Shown: positions 18,161 to 27,154 of the stretch, piece by piece
Layout: each line of letters begins with the position of its first letter
How positions within the stretch are numbered: the stretch's first letter is position 1
Assembly (NCBI RefSeq): GCF_017599345.1
Contig: NZ_JAGFVL010000062.1
Coordinates: 358,437-422,436 of the forward strand
Origin: Gracilibacillus suaedae
GTDB taxonomy: Bacteria > Bacillota > Bacilli > Bacillales > Amphibacillaceae
Reading direction: 5' to 3'
DNA length: 64,000 nt
The notes under the pieces: generated by a model
Databases searched by the model: none
Told to the model about the DNA's origin: nothing
The model's input: the letters and a program-made list of their open reading frames with translations, nothing else
Made by a program: the position numbers and the translations under genes

Positions 18161-20464
18161 TCATGCTTCTTTACTTTTATATTGTGCACGATATTTACCA
18201 GGGGTGATTTCTTCCATTTTTCTAAATGACCGAATAAAGTTCTGAGAATTGTTATATTGTAGCTTTTCAGCAATTTCCTTTACAGACATATTAGTAGTCG
18301 TGAGCCATTCTTTCGCTTTGTTGAGACGGTAACGAAGTAAATATTCACTAAAAGAGTATCCAGTTTCCTTTTGGAAGATACTGCTTAAATAATTTGGATT
18401 ATAGTGTAACTCGGCAGCAATCACATCGAGCGAAATGTCTTTATCATAATCCTCATGAATAATCCGGATCATTTTATCAGAGATTTTCTTATTCTTTGAA
18501 TCGTCTTTGGCATCAATACTATCGATTAATGGAATAATAATTTGATGGTTAACCCAATCATGGATCGCTTCAATCGAGTTCAAGTTCTGATAATAGGTAA
18601 TCATATCTGTTGATTGAAAATCATGTACATTTGCCCCAAGCAATTCTTTTAATTCATATAATTCATATAAGAACCTTGATAAGATAATTTCCAGCTGTTG
18701 ATGATGAATATCGTTTCTGTCCAAGTAATCAAAAAACTTGGAAAGCTCAGATAACGCTTGTTCCTTATCACTTAATTTAATAGCATCAAAAATCTTATTC
18801 TTAATTGCTGTCGGGTAAGGTGCAACACTAGAGTAACGTCTGTTCAAGTTTTCATAGAAAATGATAGAAGAATCGCCCATTTTTAGACGATATTTTAGTG
18901 CTTCCTTACTTTCTTTAAAGGCAATATTAGAGTCTTCTAATTCATAGTAACGGTTACTGATACCAATGCTGACTGATAAGTGAAATAACTCCATCACTTT
19001 GTTTTGGATTAGTTTTACCTTTTGATTTATGATATGTGTATAATCTGATTCATTGTTGCACTTCGTAATAACTAAAGTGGATTGGGTATCATTAATTACT
19101 ACTGGAGTAAATCGCTCTTCGCTTGGAATAAGATCCTCAATTAAATTATTGATTGCAAAAAGAATGAGATCTTGATCATTTTCATTAAATTTCTCTTGGT
19201 CTATCTCATCTAATTTTAATGAAAAAATTGTTAATCCGGTCCAATCCTCGTTATAGTTAAACGACCTCACTTTAAGTGGTAGTTCGCTGCTCGTTACTTT
19301 CCCTTGTAATAATCGGATCATGAAAAGTTGTTTCAACTGCGTGACCTGACTCTGAACACGTTTTTCCAATAAATGATTTTGATTTAATAATTTTTCGATA
19401 TGTGTCTCGATTAAATCGAACTCATTAGTTGCTTTTTCCGATACGGACTTACCGTCATCTGAGGAAGCGATAACGCTTTTTAATTTTTTTACAGGTTTAT
19501 ATAAGATCTTGCTACCAATAAAAGCAATACATAAAGAAAGAATTAATAATATCGAAACAATTAAGACGGTTAACCAACCGATAGAGCTTGATTTCATATG
19601 CAAGTCACTTAATTTCACTAATGAAAGATAAGTCCAGTCATTATATTCGGAAGTTTGGTAAGAGATTTTAAAGTCGGTGTCATTAATTTGATATTCGAAT
19701 TGACCTTCTAATTCATCCCGGTCAATCTTATCAAATAAATTGTTTGGTATATACCCATCCTCACCTGTGTATTCCGTATTACTGTGGGCAATCGTCCGAT
19801 TATTCTCGTCCAAGATAATAAAGGATTCACTATCATTACTCTGTGCCATGATTTCAGTCAGTTCGCAAGTCGGAACGATAACGGATATAAGACCATCCGG
19901 TTGAGATGACAAGAGCGGCAATTTTTTCACTAAATTAATATAATGAGAACAGCTTTTTTTCGTTGCATTCGGTAAATTTATCTGGCTTGCTTCTTCCATG
20001 AGCCAAACAGATTTCTCAGGTATCCTTAAATAATTGGTATTTATTTGTTCATAAGCTTGATTATCAAGGTGTACTAAACCATCGTTATTGATTAGCCATC
20101 TGTTATCGAAACTTACTAATATAACATCTTCAATACCAGTCTCAATGGTTTGTAAATGGTTTAAATCTTTTCTTAACTTATGAAAATCATTAAAGGACCT
20201 TCCATTCATATCTTCTTTTAAAAATTCCTGCGTTTGGGCTGAGCGTACAAAATAAGTCGTAGATAAATCAATGTATCTTAATACTTGTTCTACGTTTGTT
20301 TGTATCTGATAAATATTTTGCTTTTTTTCATCATTGGAATAATCCACAATAGCATTAGACGATTGCCAATACGATAACCCACCAGTAATGATAACAGGTA
20401 CGGTGCTTAAAATAACTAAAAATGCAATCAGTTTAAAATAGTGTTGAGTAGATAATTTTTTCAT
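18161..20464 (-). CDS. YesS-like membrane-anchored AraC-family regulator
   Basis: The layout is that of B. subtilis YesS-type regulators: a first membrane helix (about residues 10-30), an extracellular sensor region (about 35-290), a second helix (about 295-318), a linker region, and a C-terminal AraC-type double helix-turn-helix (about 665-765; ISLDVIAAELHYNPNYLSSIF, MSVKEIAEKLQY, FIRSFRKMEEITPGKYR). YesS activates rhamnogalacturonan genes. It is divergent from the binding-protein/permease and pectin genes that start at 21533, its likely targets. I prefer the ATG at 20464 to the one at 20470 because AAGGA is then 9 nt upstream. The upstream partner is the YesL-like gene at 20510-21169. Confidence 0.85.
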   Translation of the reverse strand: MKKLSTQHYFKLIAFLVILSTVPVIITGGLSYWQSSNAIVDYSNDEKKQNIYQIQTNVEQVLRYIDLSTTYFVRSAQTQEFLKEDMNGRSFNDFHKLRKDLNHLQTIETGIEDVILVSFDNRWLINNDGLVHLDNQAYEQINTNYLRIPEKSVWLMEEASQINLPNATKKSCSHYINLVKKLPLLSSQPDGLISVIVPTCELTEIMAQSNDSESFIILDENNRTIAHSNTEYTGEDGYIPNNLFDKIDRDELEGQFEYQINDTDFKISYQTSEYNDWTYLSLVKLSDLHMKSSSIGWLTVLIVSILLILSLCIAFIGSKILYKPVKKLKSVIASSDDGKSVSEKATNEFDLIETHIEKLLNQNHLLEKRVQSQVTQLKQLFMIRLLQGKVTSSELPLKVRSFNYNEDWTGLTIFSLKLDEIDQEKFNENDQDLILFAINNLIEDLIPSEERFTPVVINDTQSTLVITKCNNESDYTHIINQKVKLIQNKVMELFHLSVSIGISNRYYELEDSNIAFKESKEALKYRLKMGDSSIIFYENLNRRYSSVAPYPTAIKNKIFDAIKLSDKEQALSELSKFFDYLDRNDIHHQQLEIILSRFLYELYELKELLGANVHDFQSTDMITYYQNLNSIEAIHDWVNHQIIIPLIDSIDAKDDSKNKKISDKMIRIIHEDYDKDISLDVIAAELHYNPNYLSSIFQKETGYSFSEYLLRYRLNKAKEWLTTTNMSVKEIAEKLQYNNSQNFIRSFRKMEEITPGKYRAQYKSKEA

Positions 20465-20509
20465 AGACATACTTCCTTAATCGTTATATTTTAAACAAAT
20501 GTTATAGCG

Positions 20510-21169
20510 CTAGGAAGTGGATATAGGTGTTTGTTCCAGTTGTTCTTGTTGTTTTTTAAGCAATTGACTAAAACCGATGTGAATAATAAACATCGTTACG
20601 TAAGCGCTAACACTAAAACTGAAGAAGAGTGTAATACCAGGTAATTTAAACGAAGCAAAATAAATTCCGGATAATACTGTAATAGTACATATGGAGTAGT
20701 GTAAATTTACTGCACCAATCGATACTGCGTAACGAATATATTGCCAAAAACGAAGCTGATAGTGAACATAAACTGGTGCAATATACAGTAATAGCATCAC
20801 GTAAAGGAATCCTGCAATAACAAAAATTCCGAGCAATACCGGATATAGACTCGAATCATTCATTAATCCTGTATACTTTAAAAAGACGGATAAAAAATAA
20901 CCGATAACGTAAATGACTAAGCTGAATAGGTTAGCGCGAAAAAAATTAGATTTATATTGTTTGAAGAAGGTTTCAAAAACAGGAATATCAAATTCTTTTA
21001 AAACCCACTTACGTACGACAGCAAACATCGCGATTGTTGCTGGCATGATACCAAAGAAAATTAAACCTAATAAAGTAAAAGCAATCCATAGCATATTTAA
21101 CCATGCAAACCGGGTAACCCATACACTTATGCGGTAAATGCTAGCCCACATTCCTGAAAGTTCCATCAT
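20510..21169 (-). CDS. YesL-like DUF624 membrane protein
   Basis: This 219-aa integral membrane protein has five to six hydrophobic segments and the DUF624 (YesL/YesV) signatures LNMLWIAFTLLGLIFFGI and PATIAMFAVVRKW near the N-terminus. In B. subtilis, YesL and YesV sit in the rhamnogalacturonan locus and their biochemical role is unknown; they often accompany CUT1 importers with YesS-type regulators, as here. The start at 21169 follows AGGTGG by 5 nt. It is 45 nt upstream of the yesS-like gene and both share the terminator at 18107. Confidence 0.85.
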   Translation of the reverse strand: MMELSGMWASIYRISVWVTRFAWLNMLWIAFTLLGLIFFGIMPATIAMFAVVRKWVLKEFDIPVFETFFKQYKSNFFRANLFSLVIYVIGYFLSVFLKYTGLMNDSSLYPVLLGIFVIAGFLYVMLLLYIAPVYVHYQLRFWQYIRYAVSIGAVNLHYSICTITVLSGIYFASFKLPGITLFFSFSVSAYVTMFIIHIGFSQLLKKQQEQLEQTPISTS

Positions 21170-21368
21170 AAAAACCACCTAATCTGTAAATTAAATGCTA
21201 CTATATATAGAATACCTTGTAATTGATGTGCCGTAAATAGGTATTGTGAAGCGCTTTCACCACATAATCATCTTGTAAGGAGGCATGAACCCACGTCCAT
21301 AAAGGACTTTAATGCGATACAATGAGTAAAATAATCATTTTTTAATATTATTTTCCCCAGCACGAAAA

Positions 21369-21425
21369 AATGATCATTTTCTAGAGAAAGACGATATTTT
21401 TTTCTTTTTGCAGTAAGCGTTTTCA
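21369..21425 (+). promoter_or_regulatory. ATGATCAT palindrome and strong cre site upstream of the first binding-protein gene
   Basis: AATGATCATT (21369-21378) is a perfect palindrome; ATGATCAT recurs at 23153 and 25083, upstream of the next two genes of the cluster. AGTAAGCGTTTTCA (21412-21425) matches the CcpA cre consensus except at its first base. A weaker cre-like half-site (AAGCGCTTTCA) is at about 21250. Catabolite repression of the pectin importer is inferred. Confidence 0.55.
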
Positions 21426-21532
21426 ATAGCTGTGAAGAAGTGATTATATACAAATACTTATTTATTTTTTACTATTAGATTGTGCACGGCAGACATTGCT
21501 GTACAAAAATTAGATTCTGGAGGGTGGTTAAT

Positions 21533-23080
21533 TTGAGTAATTGGAAAAGATTGATGGGCATCATGTTATTACTATTATTTGTTTTATTAGCAGCATGTAG
21601 TAGTGATAGTACAGATGGTGGAGACAATAGCGGTGGTGATGACGCTAATACAGAAGAAACAAATGAAGAAGAAGGATCAGATTCAAATTCGGATGAACCG
21701 TATGCGTTCACGATGATGGCAAACTTACACACACCAGAAGTACCTAATGAAAAAGTATTGGAGAAAATTGAAGAAGCAACCAATACTGACATTGAAATTC
21801 AATGGGTACCTGACAATAACTATGAAGATCGATTAAACACAGCATTTGCAACTAATTCTTTACCTGAGGCAGTATTCCTTAAAAATCAGACAACATTTAT
21901 CCAATTCCGTGATGCGATGGAGGATGAACAGTTTTGGGAAGTAGGGCAATATTTAGATCAATTTGAGAATCTGTCTAAGCTGAAGGATAATGTTCTTGAT
22001 AATACAAGAGTAAATGGGAATTTATACACACTATATCAAGGTCGCCCATTATCGAGACAAGGTTTAATCTATCGTAAGGATTGGGCAGATAATCTAGGTT
22101 TAGAAGCACCTACAACTACTGACGAATTTATGGAAATGGCAAGAGCATTTACAGAAGATGATCCAGATGGAAATGGTGAAGATGATACATTTGGTGTTAC
22201 GGACCGTAGTGACTTAGTTTACGGCGCATTCAAAACAGTATCTTCCTGGTTCGGAACTCCGAATGAATGGGGCGAACAAGATGGTCAGTTATTACCTGAG
22301 TTTATGTTTGATGAATATAAACAAACGATGGATTTCTTTAAGGAAATGCATGAAAACGGATACATTAATCAAGACTTTCCTGTGACTAGTAAACCGGATC
22401 AACAAGAATTCTTCAAGAATGGTACTGCAGGTATGTATGTAGGTTCTATGGGAGATGTCGGTAGTCTTCATAATGATGCAGTAGCAATTAATCCAGATGT
22501 TGAATTTGACGTACACAATCAGATTGCAGGTCCAGATGGCGAATTTGGTGTATGGGCAATCCCCGGTTATGGTAGTTTAGTGATGTTCCCGAAAAGTTCT
22601 GTAGAAACAGAAGAAGATCTGCTTAAAATTCTAGGATTCTTTGACCAAATGATGACACCAGAAGTAATAAACTATGCATACTGGGGAATTGAGGGAGAGC
22701 ATTATGAAGTGATGGAAGATAAAGCATTGCCAACGGATGATCAAGCATTATTTGATCGAGAAGTAAAACCATATCAAGCTATAGAAATTGGTGAACCTGA
22801 AACAAACGGTCGTTATGAAGGTTATTTCGATTATGAAGTAAAAGCTAAGTCAGAAGAATTATTTAAAGACAATGAAAACTATTTAATTGAAAATCCTACT
22901 GTACCACTTTATTCAGAAACATATGTAAATGATGGTGCAAGACTTCAAGAAATTATTACAGATGCAACATATAACTATATTATTGGTCAAATTGATGAGG
23001 CAGGATTTGATGATGCGGTAGAAAGATGGAAATCAGAAGGCGGAGAAACGATTATCGAAGAATTTAACGCATCTGAATGA
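21533..23080 (+). CDS. Oligosaccharide ABC transporter solute-binding lipoprotein 1 (LplA/YtcQ type)
   Basis: This large (515 aa) CUT1-type binding lipoprotein has a hydrophobic signal with lipobox LLAACSS, an acidic low-complexity linker rich in Asp, Glu and Ser (about 25-60), then ANLHTPEVPNEK and a calcium-loop-like segment DDPDGNGEDDTFG (about 220). LplA/YtcQ relatives bind uronate-containing oligosaccharides; with the pectin genes downstream, a rhamnogalacturonan oligosaccharide is the likely ligand (inference). I chose TTG at 21533, after GGAGGGTGG; the paralogue at 23373 also starts with TTG followed by a similar LNWRK. A hairpin follows the gene at 23093. Confidence 0.85.
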   Translation: MSNWKRLMGIMLLLLFVLLAACSSDSTDGGDNSGGDDANTEETNEEEGSDSNSDEPYAFTMMANLHTPEVPNEKVLEKIEEATNTDIEIQWVPDNNYEDRLNTAFATNSLPEAVFLKNQTTFIQFRDAMEDEQFWEVGQYLDQFENLSKLKDNVLDNTRVNGNLYTLYQGRPLSRQGLIYRKDWADNLGLEAPTTTDEFMEMARAFTEDDPDGNGEDDTFGVTDRSDLVYGAFKTVSSWFGTPNEWGEQDGQLLPEFMFDEYKQTMDFFKEMHENGYINQDFPVTSKPDQQEFFKNGTAGMYVGSMGDVGSLHNDAVAINPDVEFDVHNQIAGPDGEFGVWAIPGYGSLVMFPKSSVETEEDLLKILGFFDQMMTPEVINYAYWGIEGEHYEVMEDKALPTDDQALFDREVKPYQAIEIGEPETNGRYEGYFDYEVKAKSEELFKDNENYLIENPTVPLYSETYVNDGARLQEIITDATYNYIIGQIDEAGFDDAVERWKSEGGETIIEEFNASE

Positions 23081-23092
23081 TCATAATAAATG

Positions 23093-23120
23093 GGCACTTA
23101 AAATTAATATTTTAAGTGCC
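23093..23120 (+). terminator. Hairpin after the first binding-protein gene
   Basis: GGCACTTAAAA (23093-23103) pairs perfectly with TTTTAAGTGCC (23110-23120). There is no T tract, so processing or mRNA stabilisation is as likely as termination. An equivalent hairpin follows the second binding-protein gene. Confidence 0.5.
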
Positions 23121-23148
23121 TCACCTGTATTTGAAGGTTATAAAAGCC

Positions 23149-23290
23149 GGAGATGATCATTATGTTATGTTAGTTGCTTCAACTAAGCAAGTATAATAAG
23201 AAACCCTTTCCACCAATGTAAAAAAGTAACTCGTAAGATAATGATTATTTACGTTATAGAATCATTGAAGTAAGATTTTTTTAAGGCAAC
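23149..23290 (+). repeat. Leader duplicated with the binding-protein genes, copy 1
   Basis: GAGATGATCATTATGTTATG, then TTAGTTGCTT and further on AGATAATGATTATTTACG recur almost exactly at 25079-25215. The ends of the block contain complementary ATGATCATTAT and ATAATGATTAT runs that could pair. It precedes the second binding-protein gene. Confidence 0.75.
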
Positions 23291-23372
23291 AATGCTTGGC
23301 CAGATAGAAAAAGATAAGGACTTTGTTGGTTATCGAGGCATTGTTGTATAACAATAGTAAAGGGTGGTTTAC

Positions 23373-24869
23373 TTGCTTAATTGGAGAAAATGGAAGTTAA
23401 TTACAATCTTACTTTTATCACTTTTAATGTTTGTTGGTTGTAGCAGTAATAGTGAATCAAGTGAAGGGACTGGTGGTTCAGGAGATGGTGATTCATTTAC
23501 CATTATGGCGAACTTGCATACACCGGAAGTACCTAATGACAAAATTTTAGAAAAGTTACAAGAAGAAACAGGTAAAGATTTTGAGATCCAATGGGTACCA
23601 GATAGTAATTATGAAGATCGATTAAATACTGCATTTGCAACCAATTCATTACCTGAAGCGGTTTTCTTAAAAAATCAATCATCATTTATTCAATTTCGTG
23701 ATGCAATTGAAGATGAACAGTTTTGGGAAGTTGGACAGTATTTGGAGGAATTTGAAAATCTTTCGAAGTTAAAAGACACAGTTTTAGATAATACCCTGGT
23801 AAATGGAAAGCTATATACGTTATACCAAGGTCGTCCTTTATCAAGTCAAGGTCTGATTTATCGTAAGGATTGGGCAGATAAACTCGGATTAGAGGCACCG
23901 ACTACAACAGATGAATTGATGGAAATGGCAAGAGCGTTTACCGAAGATGATCCAGATGGGAACGGAGAAGACGATACTTTTGGTTTAACAGATCGTAGTG
24001 ATTTGATTTACGGTGCGTTTAAAACGGTTTCTTCCTGGTTTGGAACGCCGAATAATTGGGGAGAACAAGATGGCAAATTGCAGCCAGAGTTTATGTTTGA
24101 TGAATATAAACAAACGATGGATTTCTTTAAGGAAATGTATGACAACGGTTATATTAATCAAGATTTCCCTGTAACCAGTAAAACAGACCAGCAAGAGTTC
24201 TTTAAAAATGGTACAGCTGGTATGTATGTCGGTTCCATGGGCGACGTTGTTAGTATTAACAATGACGCTGTAGCAATTAATCCAGATGTGGAATTTGATG
24301 TGCAGAACAAAATCAAAGGCCCCGGAGGAGAATTTAATATTTGGTCGATTCCTGGTTATGGAAGTTTAGTGATGTTCCCGAAAAGCTCTGTTGAAACAGA
24401 AGAAGAATTATTGAATATTTTAGAATTCTTCGATCAAATGATGACACCAGAGGTAGCGAATCTATCATATTGGGGTATTGAAGGAGAACATTATGAAGTT
24501 TCAGAAGATCGCGCGCTACCAACAGATGACACTGCATTAAAAGATCGAGAAGTGAAACCATATATGTCTATTGGGATCGGGGAACCTGAAACGAATGGTC
24601 GTTATGAGTCTAAGTTTGACTATGATGTGAAAGAAAAAGCAGAAGAATTAACAAAAGAAAATGAAGAATATTTAATTGAGGATCCAACAGTTCCACTATA
24701 TTCAGAGACATACGTTAATGATGGTGCGAGACTTCAGGAAATTATAACAGACGCAACCTATAACTATATTATTGGCCAAATTGATGAAGCAGGATTTGAT
24801 GATGCAATAGAAGATTGGAAATCACAAGGTGGAGATGCGATTATCGAAGAATTTAACGCATCAGAGTAA
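23373..24869 (+). CDS. Oligosaccharide ABC transporter solute-binding lipoprotein 2 (paralogue of the preceding gene)
   Basis: This 498-aa lipoprotein (lipobox MFVGCSS) is very similar to the gene at 21533-23080: long identical runs such as NLHTPEVPN, FATNSLPEAVFLKNQ, DPDGNGEDDTFG and GARLQEIITDATYNYIIGQI indicate a tandem duplication (roughly 80-85% identity by eye). It has a shorter acidic linker. The TTG at 23373 follows AAGGGTGG by 5 nt, as in the paralogue. Both genes precede a single permease pair, so the importer could use two binding proteins of different specificity or one expressed under different conditions (inference). Confidence 0.85.
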   Translation: MLNWRKWKLITILLLSLLMFVGCSSNSESSEGTGGSGDGDSFTIMANLHTPEVPNDKILEKLQEETGKDFEIQWVPDSNYEDRLNTAFATNSLPEAVFLKNQSSFIQFRDAIEDEQFWEVGQYLEEFENLSKLKDTVLDNTLVNGKLYTLYQGRPLSSQGLIYRKDWADKLGLEAPTTTDELMEMARAFTEDDPDGNGEDDTFGLTDRSDLIYGAFKTVSSWFGTPNNWGEQDGKLQPEFMFDEYKQTMDFFKEMYDNGYINQDFPVTSKTDQQEFFKNGTAGMYVGSMGDVVSINNDAVAINPDVEFDVQNKIKGPGGEFNIWSIPGYGSLVMFPKSSVETEEELLNILEFFDQMMTPEVANLSYWGIEGEHYEVSEDRALPTDDTALKDREVKPYMSIGIGEPETNGRYESKFDYDVKEKAEELTKENEEYLIEDPTVPLYSETYVNDGARLQEIITDATYNYIIGQIDEAGFDDAIEDWKSQGGDAIIEEFNASE

Positions 24870-24880
24870 ATGTAGTATAG

Positions 24881-24910
24881 GGGCTCTTAAAGTGAAATAG
24901 TTTAAGAGCC
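24881..24910 (+). terminator. Hairpin after the second binding-protein gene
   Basis: GGCTCTTAAA pairs with TTTAAGAGCC (about 24882-24910). It is analogous in place and form to the hairpin at 23093-23120, without a T tract. The following 24930-25070 holds an unrelated GC-richer non-coding block. Confidence 0.5.
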
Positions 24911-25078
24911 TGACTATATCTACTGATAAGAAAGTTTAAACGAGCTGCCTACGTAAGCGCCAAAAACTAGGCGATTTCCCGAGAGCGCCCTACGATAAAG
25001 AGGACTTGCCGATTGGTGAAACCAGAGGCTTTGTCGCACTTTCATCGACTTAACTTTTCTAATCAGGTTGTATGAATA

Positions 25079-25215
25079 GGAGATGATCATTATGTTATGT
25101 TAGTTGCTTATGTAAAACAGATATATGGGAGAGAAATTTGCTCCACCATTACGAATAGTAACTCTTAAGATAATGATTATTTACGTTATATAACCTATAA
25201 CGTAGGATTTTGTTA
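25079..25215 (+). repeat. Leader duplicated with the binding-protein genes, copy 2
   Basis: This is the second copy of the block at 23149-23290, again with ATGATCAT (25083-25090) and ATAATGATTATTTACGTTAT. Here it precedes the permease genes rather than a binding-protein gene, so it was probably the ancestral spacer between binding protein and permeases. Confidence 0.75.
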
Positions 25216-25259
25216 AGACAATTATTGATAATCGAATTTTAAAAGAAAGGATTCTGCTT

Positions 25260-26222
25260 ATGGAAACGACGACACTAACTGCAAAAGAAGAAGCGAAACA
25301 AGTTAAAAAAATGAAACGTTCCGAAACATGGCGAAGAATCAAAAGGAATAAGATGATCTATCTAATGATTCTGCCAGGATTAATTTATTTCCTTATTTAT
25401 AAATATTTGCCGATGTATGGACTAATCATTTCCTTTCAGGACTATAAGCCATATCTTGGGATTTTAGGTAGTGAATGGGTTGGATTGGAACATTTCAACC
25501 GATTATTTACGAGTTCTGAATTCTGGATGATTTTTAAGAATACGCTCGTTTTATTTGGATTACAAATATTTATTTATTTTCCGATTCCAATTATTATTTC
25601 GCTTATGCTGAATGAAGTAAGGCATAGCTTTTTTAAACGGGGAGTCCAAACGCTTATCTATATCCCACACTTTATGTCATGGGTAGTTATCGTATCGATT
25701 AGTTATGTCATGTTAACTTTAGATGGCGGTATTGTAAACGCTATCTTAGAGTCGTTAGGATTACAGAAGATTAATTTCCTTTTAAATGAAGATTGGTTCC
25801 GTCCCATGTATATTTTACAAGTAATTTGGCGGGAAGCCGGTTGGGGAACTATTATCTTCTTAGCAGCTATCACAGCGGTTGATCCGCAATTATATGAGGC
25901 TGCCAGAATGGATGGAGCCAACCGTTTTCGTCAAATGTGGCATATCACGTTGCCGGCGATCCGTAATGTAATTATTGTTTTATTAATTTTGAAGATTGGG
26001 GATGTTTTAGAGTTAGGTTTTGAACACGTTTATCTATTACTGAACTCATCAAACCGTAATGTAGCTGAAATTTTTGATACGTATGTATATGTTGCCGGTC
26101 TGCAACAAGGGCAATTTAGTTACAGTACCGCAGTCGGTTTCTTTAAAGGGGCGGTCGGGCTTGTAATGGTTGTCTTTGCTAACTGGTTAGCGAAAAGATT
26201 CGATGAAGAAGGTATTTATTAA
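25260..26222 (+). CDS. Oligosaccharide ABC transporter permease (LplB/YteP type)
   Basis: This 320-aa inner-membrane permease has six hydrophobic segments and the EAA loop EAARMDGANRFRQMWHITLP (about residues 218-237). KYLPMYGLIISFQDYKP is the conserved first periplasmic region of the LplB/YteP group, whose members import aldouronates or rhamnogalacturonan oligosaccharides. It starts at ATG 25260 after AAAGGATT. It pairs with the next gene; no ATPase is encoded nearby, so a shared MsmX-type subunit is assumed. Confidence 0.9.
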   Translation: METTTLTAKEEAKQVKKMKRSETWRRIKRNKMIYLMILPGLIYFLIYKYLPMYGLIISFQDYKPYLGILGSEWVGLEHFNRLFTSSEFWMIFKNTLVLFGLQIFIYFPIPIIISLMLNEVRHSFFKRGVQTLIYIPHFMSWVVIVSISYVMLTLDGGIVNAILESLGLQKINFLLNEDWFRPMYILQVIWREAGWGTIIFLAAITAVDPQLYEAARMDGANRFRQMWHITLPAIRNVIIVLLILKIGDVLELGFEHVYLLLNSSNRNVAEIFDTYVYVAGLQQGQFSYSTAVGFFKGAVGLVMVVFANWLAKRFDEEGIY

Positions 26223-26251
26223 GACAGACAACAATAGGTGAGGTGAAAAAA

Positions 26252-27130
26252 ATGGCACAACAACGAATTTCTGCAGGTAGCAGAGTCTTTGATTTCTTTA
26301 ACTATTTCTTATTAGCGCTTTTAGCATTGATTACCGTACTCCCATTTATCCATGTGGTTGGTAGTTCCTTTGCAACAAGTGCAGAAATTGCAAGAACGAA
26401 ATTTTTGCTTTTTCCAACTGAGTTTTCATTACAAGCGTATAAATATATTTTCTCCACCGATACCATTTTTAGAGCTTTAGGAGTTTCTATCATTGTAACG
26501 GTAGGGGGAACACTGTGGAGTATGTTCTTCTCCATTTTAACAGCATATGGTCTGTCACGTAGAGATCTTGTAGGACGTCGGGTTATTAACTTTTTAATCG
26601 TATTTACCCTTCTGTTCAATGGCGGGATGATCCCGACGTTCTTAGTTGTACAACAAACTGGATTATTAGATTCGTTATGGGCGCTTATTATTCCGGTAAC
26701 GATTAATGCTTTCAATATGATCATTTTACGAAGCTTCTTCCTTAATTTACCACAAGGACTGGAGGAATCAGCGAAAATTGACGGGGCCAATGACTTTAGT
26801 ATTTTGTTTCGCATCGTCATCCCAATCTCTTTACCTGCAATTGCGACGATTTCTCTATTCTATGCGGTAACCTACTGGAATACTTACATGCATGCGATTC
26901 TTTATTTAGCTGATGCAGATAAATGGCCAGTACAAGTACTGCTAAGGCAAATTGTAGTATTAGCTAGTGGTATGAACTATGATGCTGAAGCATACACAGA
27001 TGTTCCACCGCCAGAGGTAACGGTGAAAATGGCAACGATCGTTGTTGCAACTGTTCCAGTCCTATTAGTATACCCATTCTTACAGAAGTACTTTGCTAAG
27101 GGCGCGCTTTTAGGATCTGTAAAAGGTTAA
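26252..27130 (+). CDS. Oligosaccharide ABC transporter permease (LplC/YtcP type)
   Basis: This second permease subunit, 292 aa, has six membrane segments and the EAA loop ESAKIDGANDFSILFRIVIP. The ending QKYFAKGALLGSVKG is the conserved C-terminus of LplC/YtcP-type proteins. The ATG at 26252 follows AGGTGAGGTG; the in-frame GTG at 26243 lies inside that site. The gap to the previous gene is short and the next gene follows within 25 nt, so these belong to one long transcript. Confidence 0.9.
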   Translation: MAQQRISAGSRVFDFFNYFLLALLALITVLPFIHVVGSSFATSAEIARTKFLLFPTEFSLQAYKYIFSTDTIFRALGVSIIVTVGGTLWSMFFSILTAYGLSRRDLVGRRVINFLIVFTLLFNGGMIPTFLVVQQTGLLDSLWALIIPVTINAFNMIILRSFFLNLPQGLEESAKIDGANDFSILFRIVIPISLPAIATISLFYAVTYWNTYMHAILYLADADKWPVQVLLRQIVVLASGMNYDAEAYTDVPPPEVTVKMATIVVATVPVLLVYPFLQKYFAKGALLGSVKG

Positions 27131-27154
27131 TTCTATTCAAGAGGAGTAGTTCTT

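Noticed and set aside
24930..25070. A small gene or RNA in the GC-richer block between the second binding-protein gene and the permease
   Set aside because: No ORF with a ribosome binding site and no convincing structure; it resembles dispersed repeat sequence but no second copy was found in the window.
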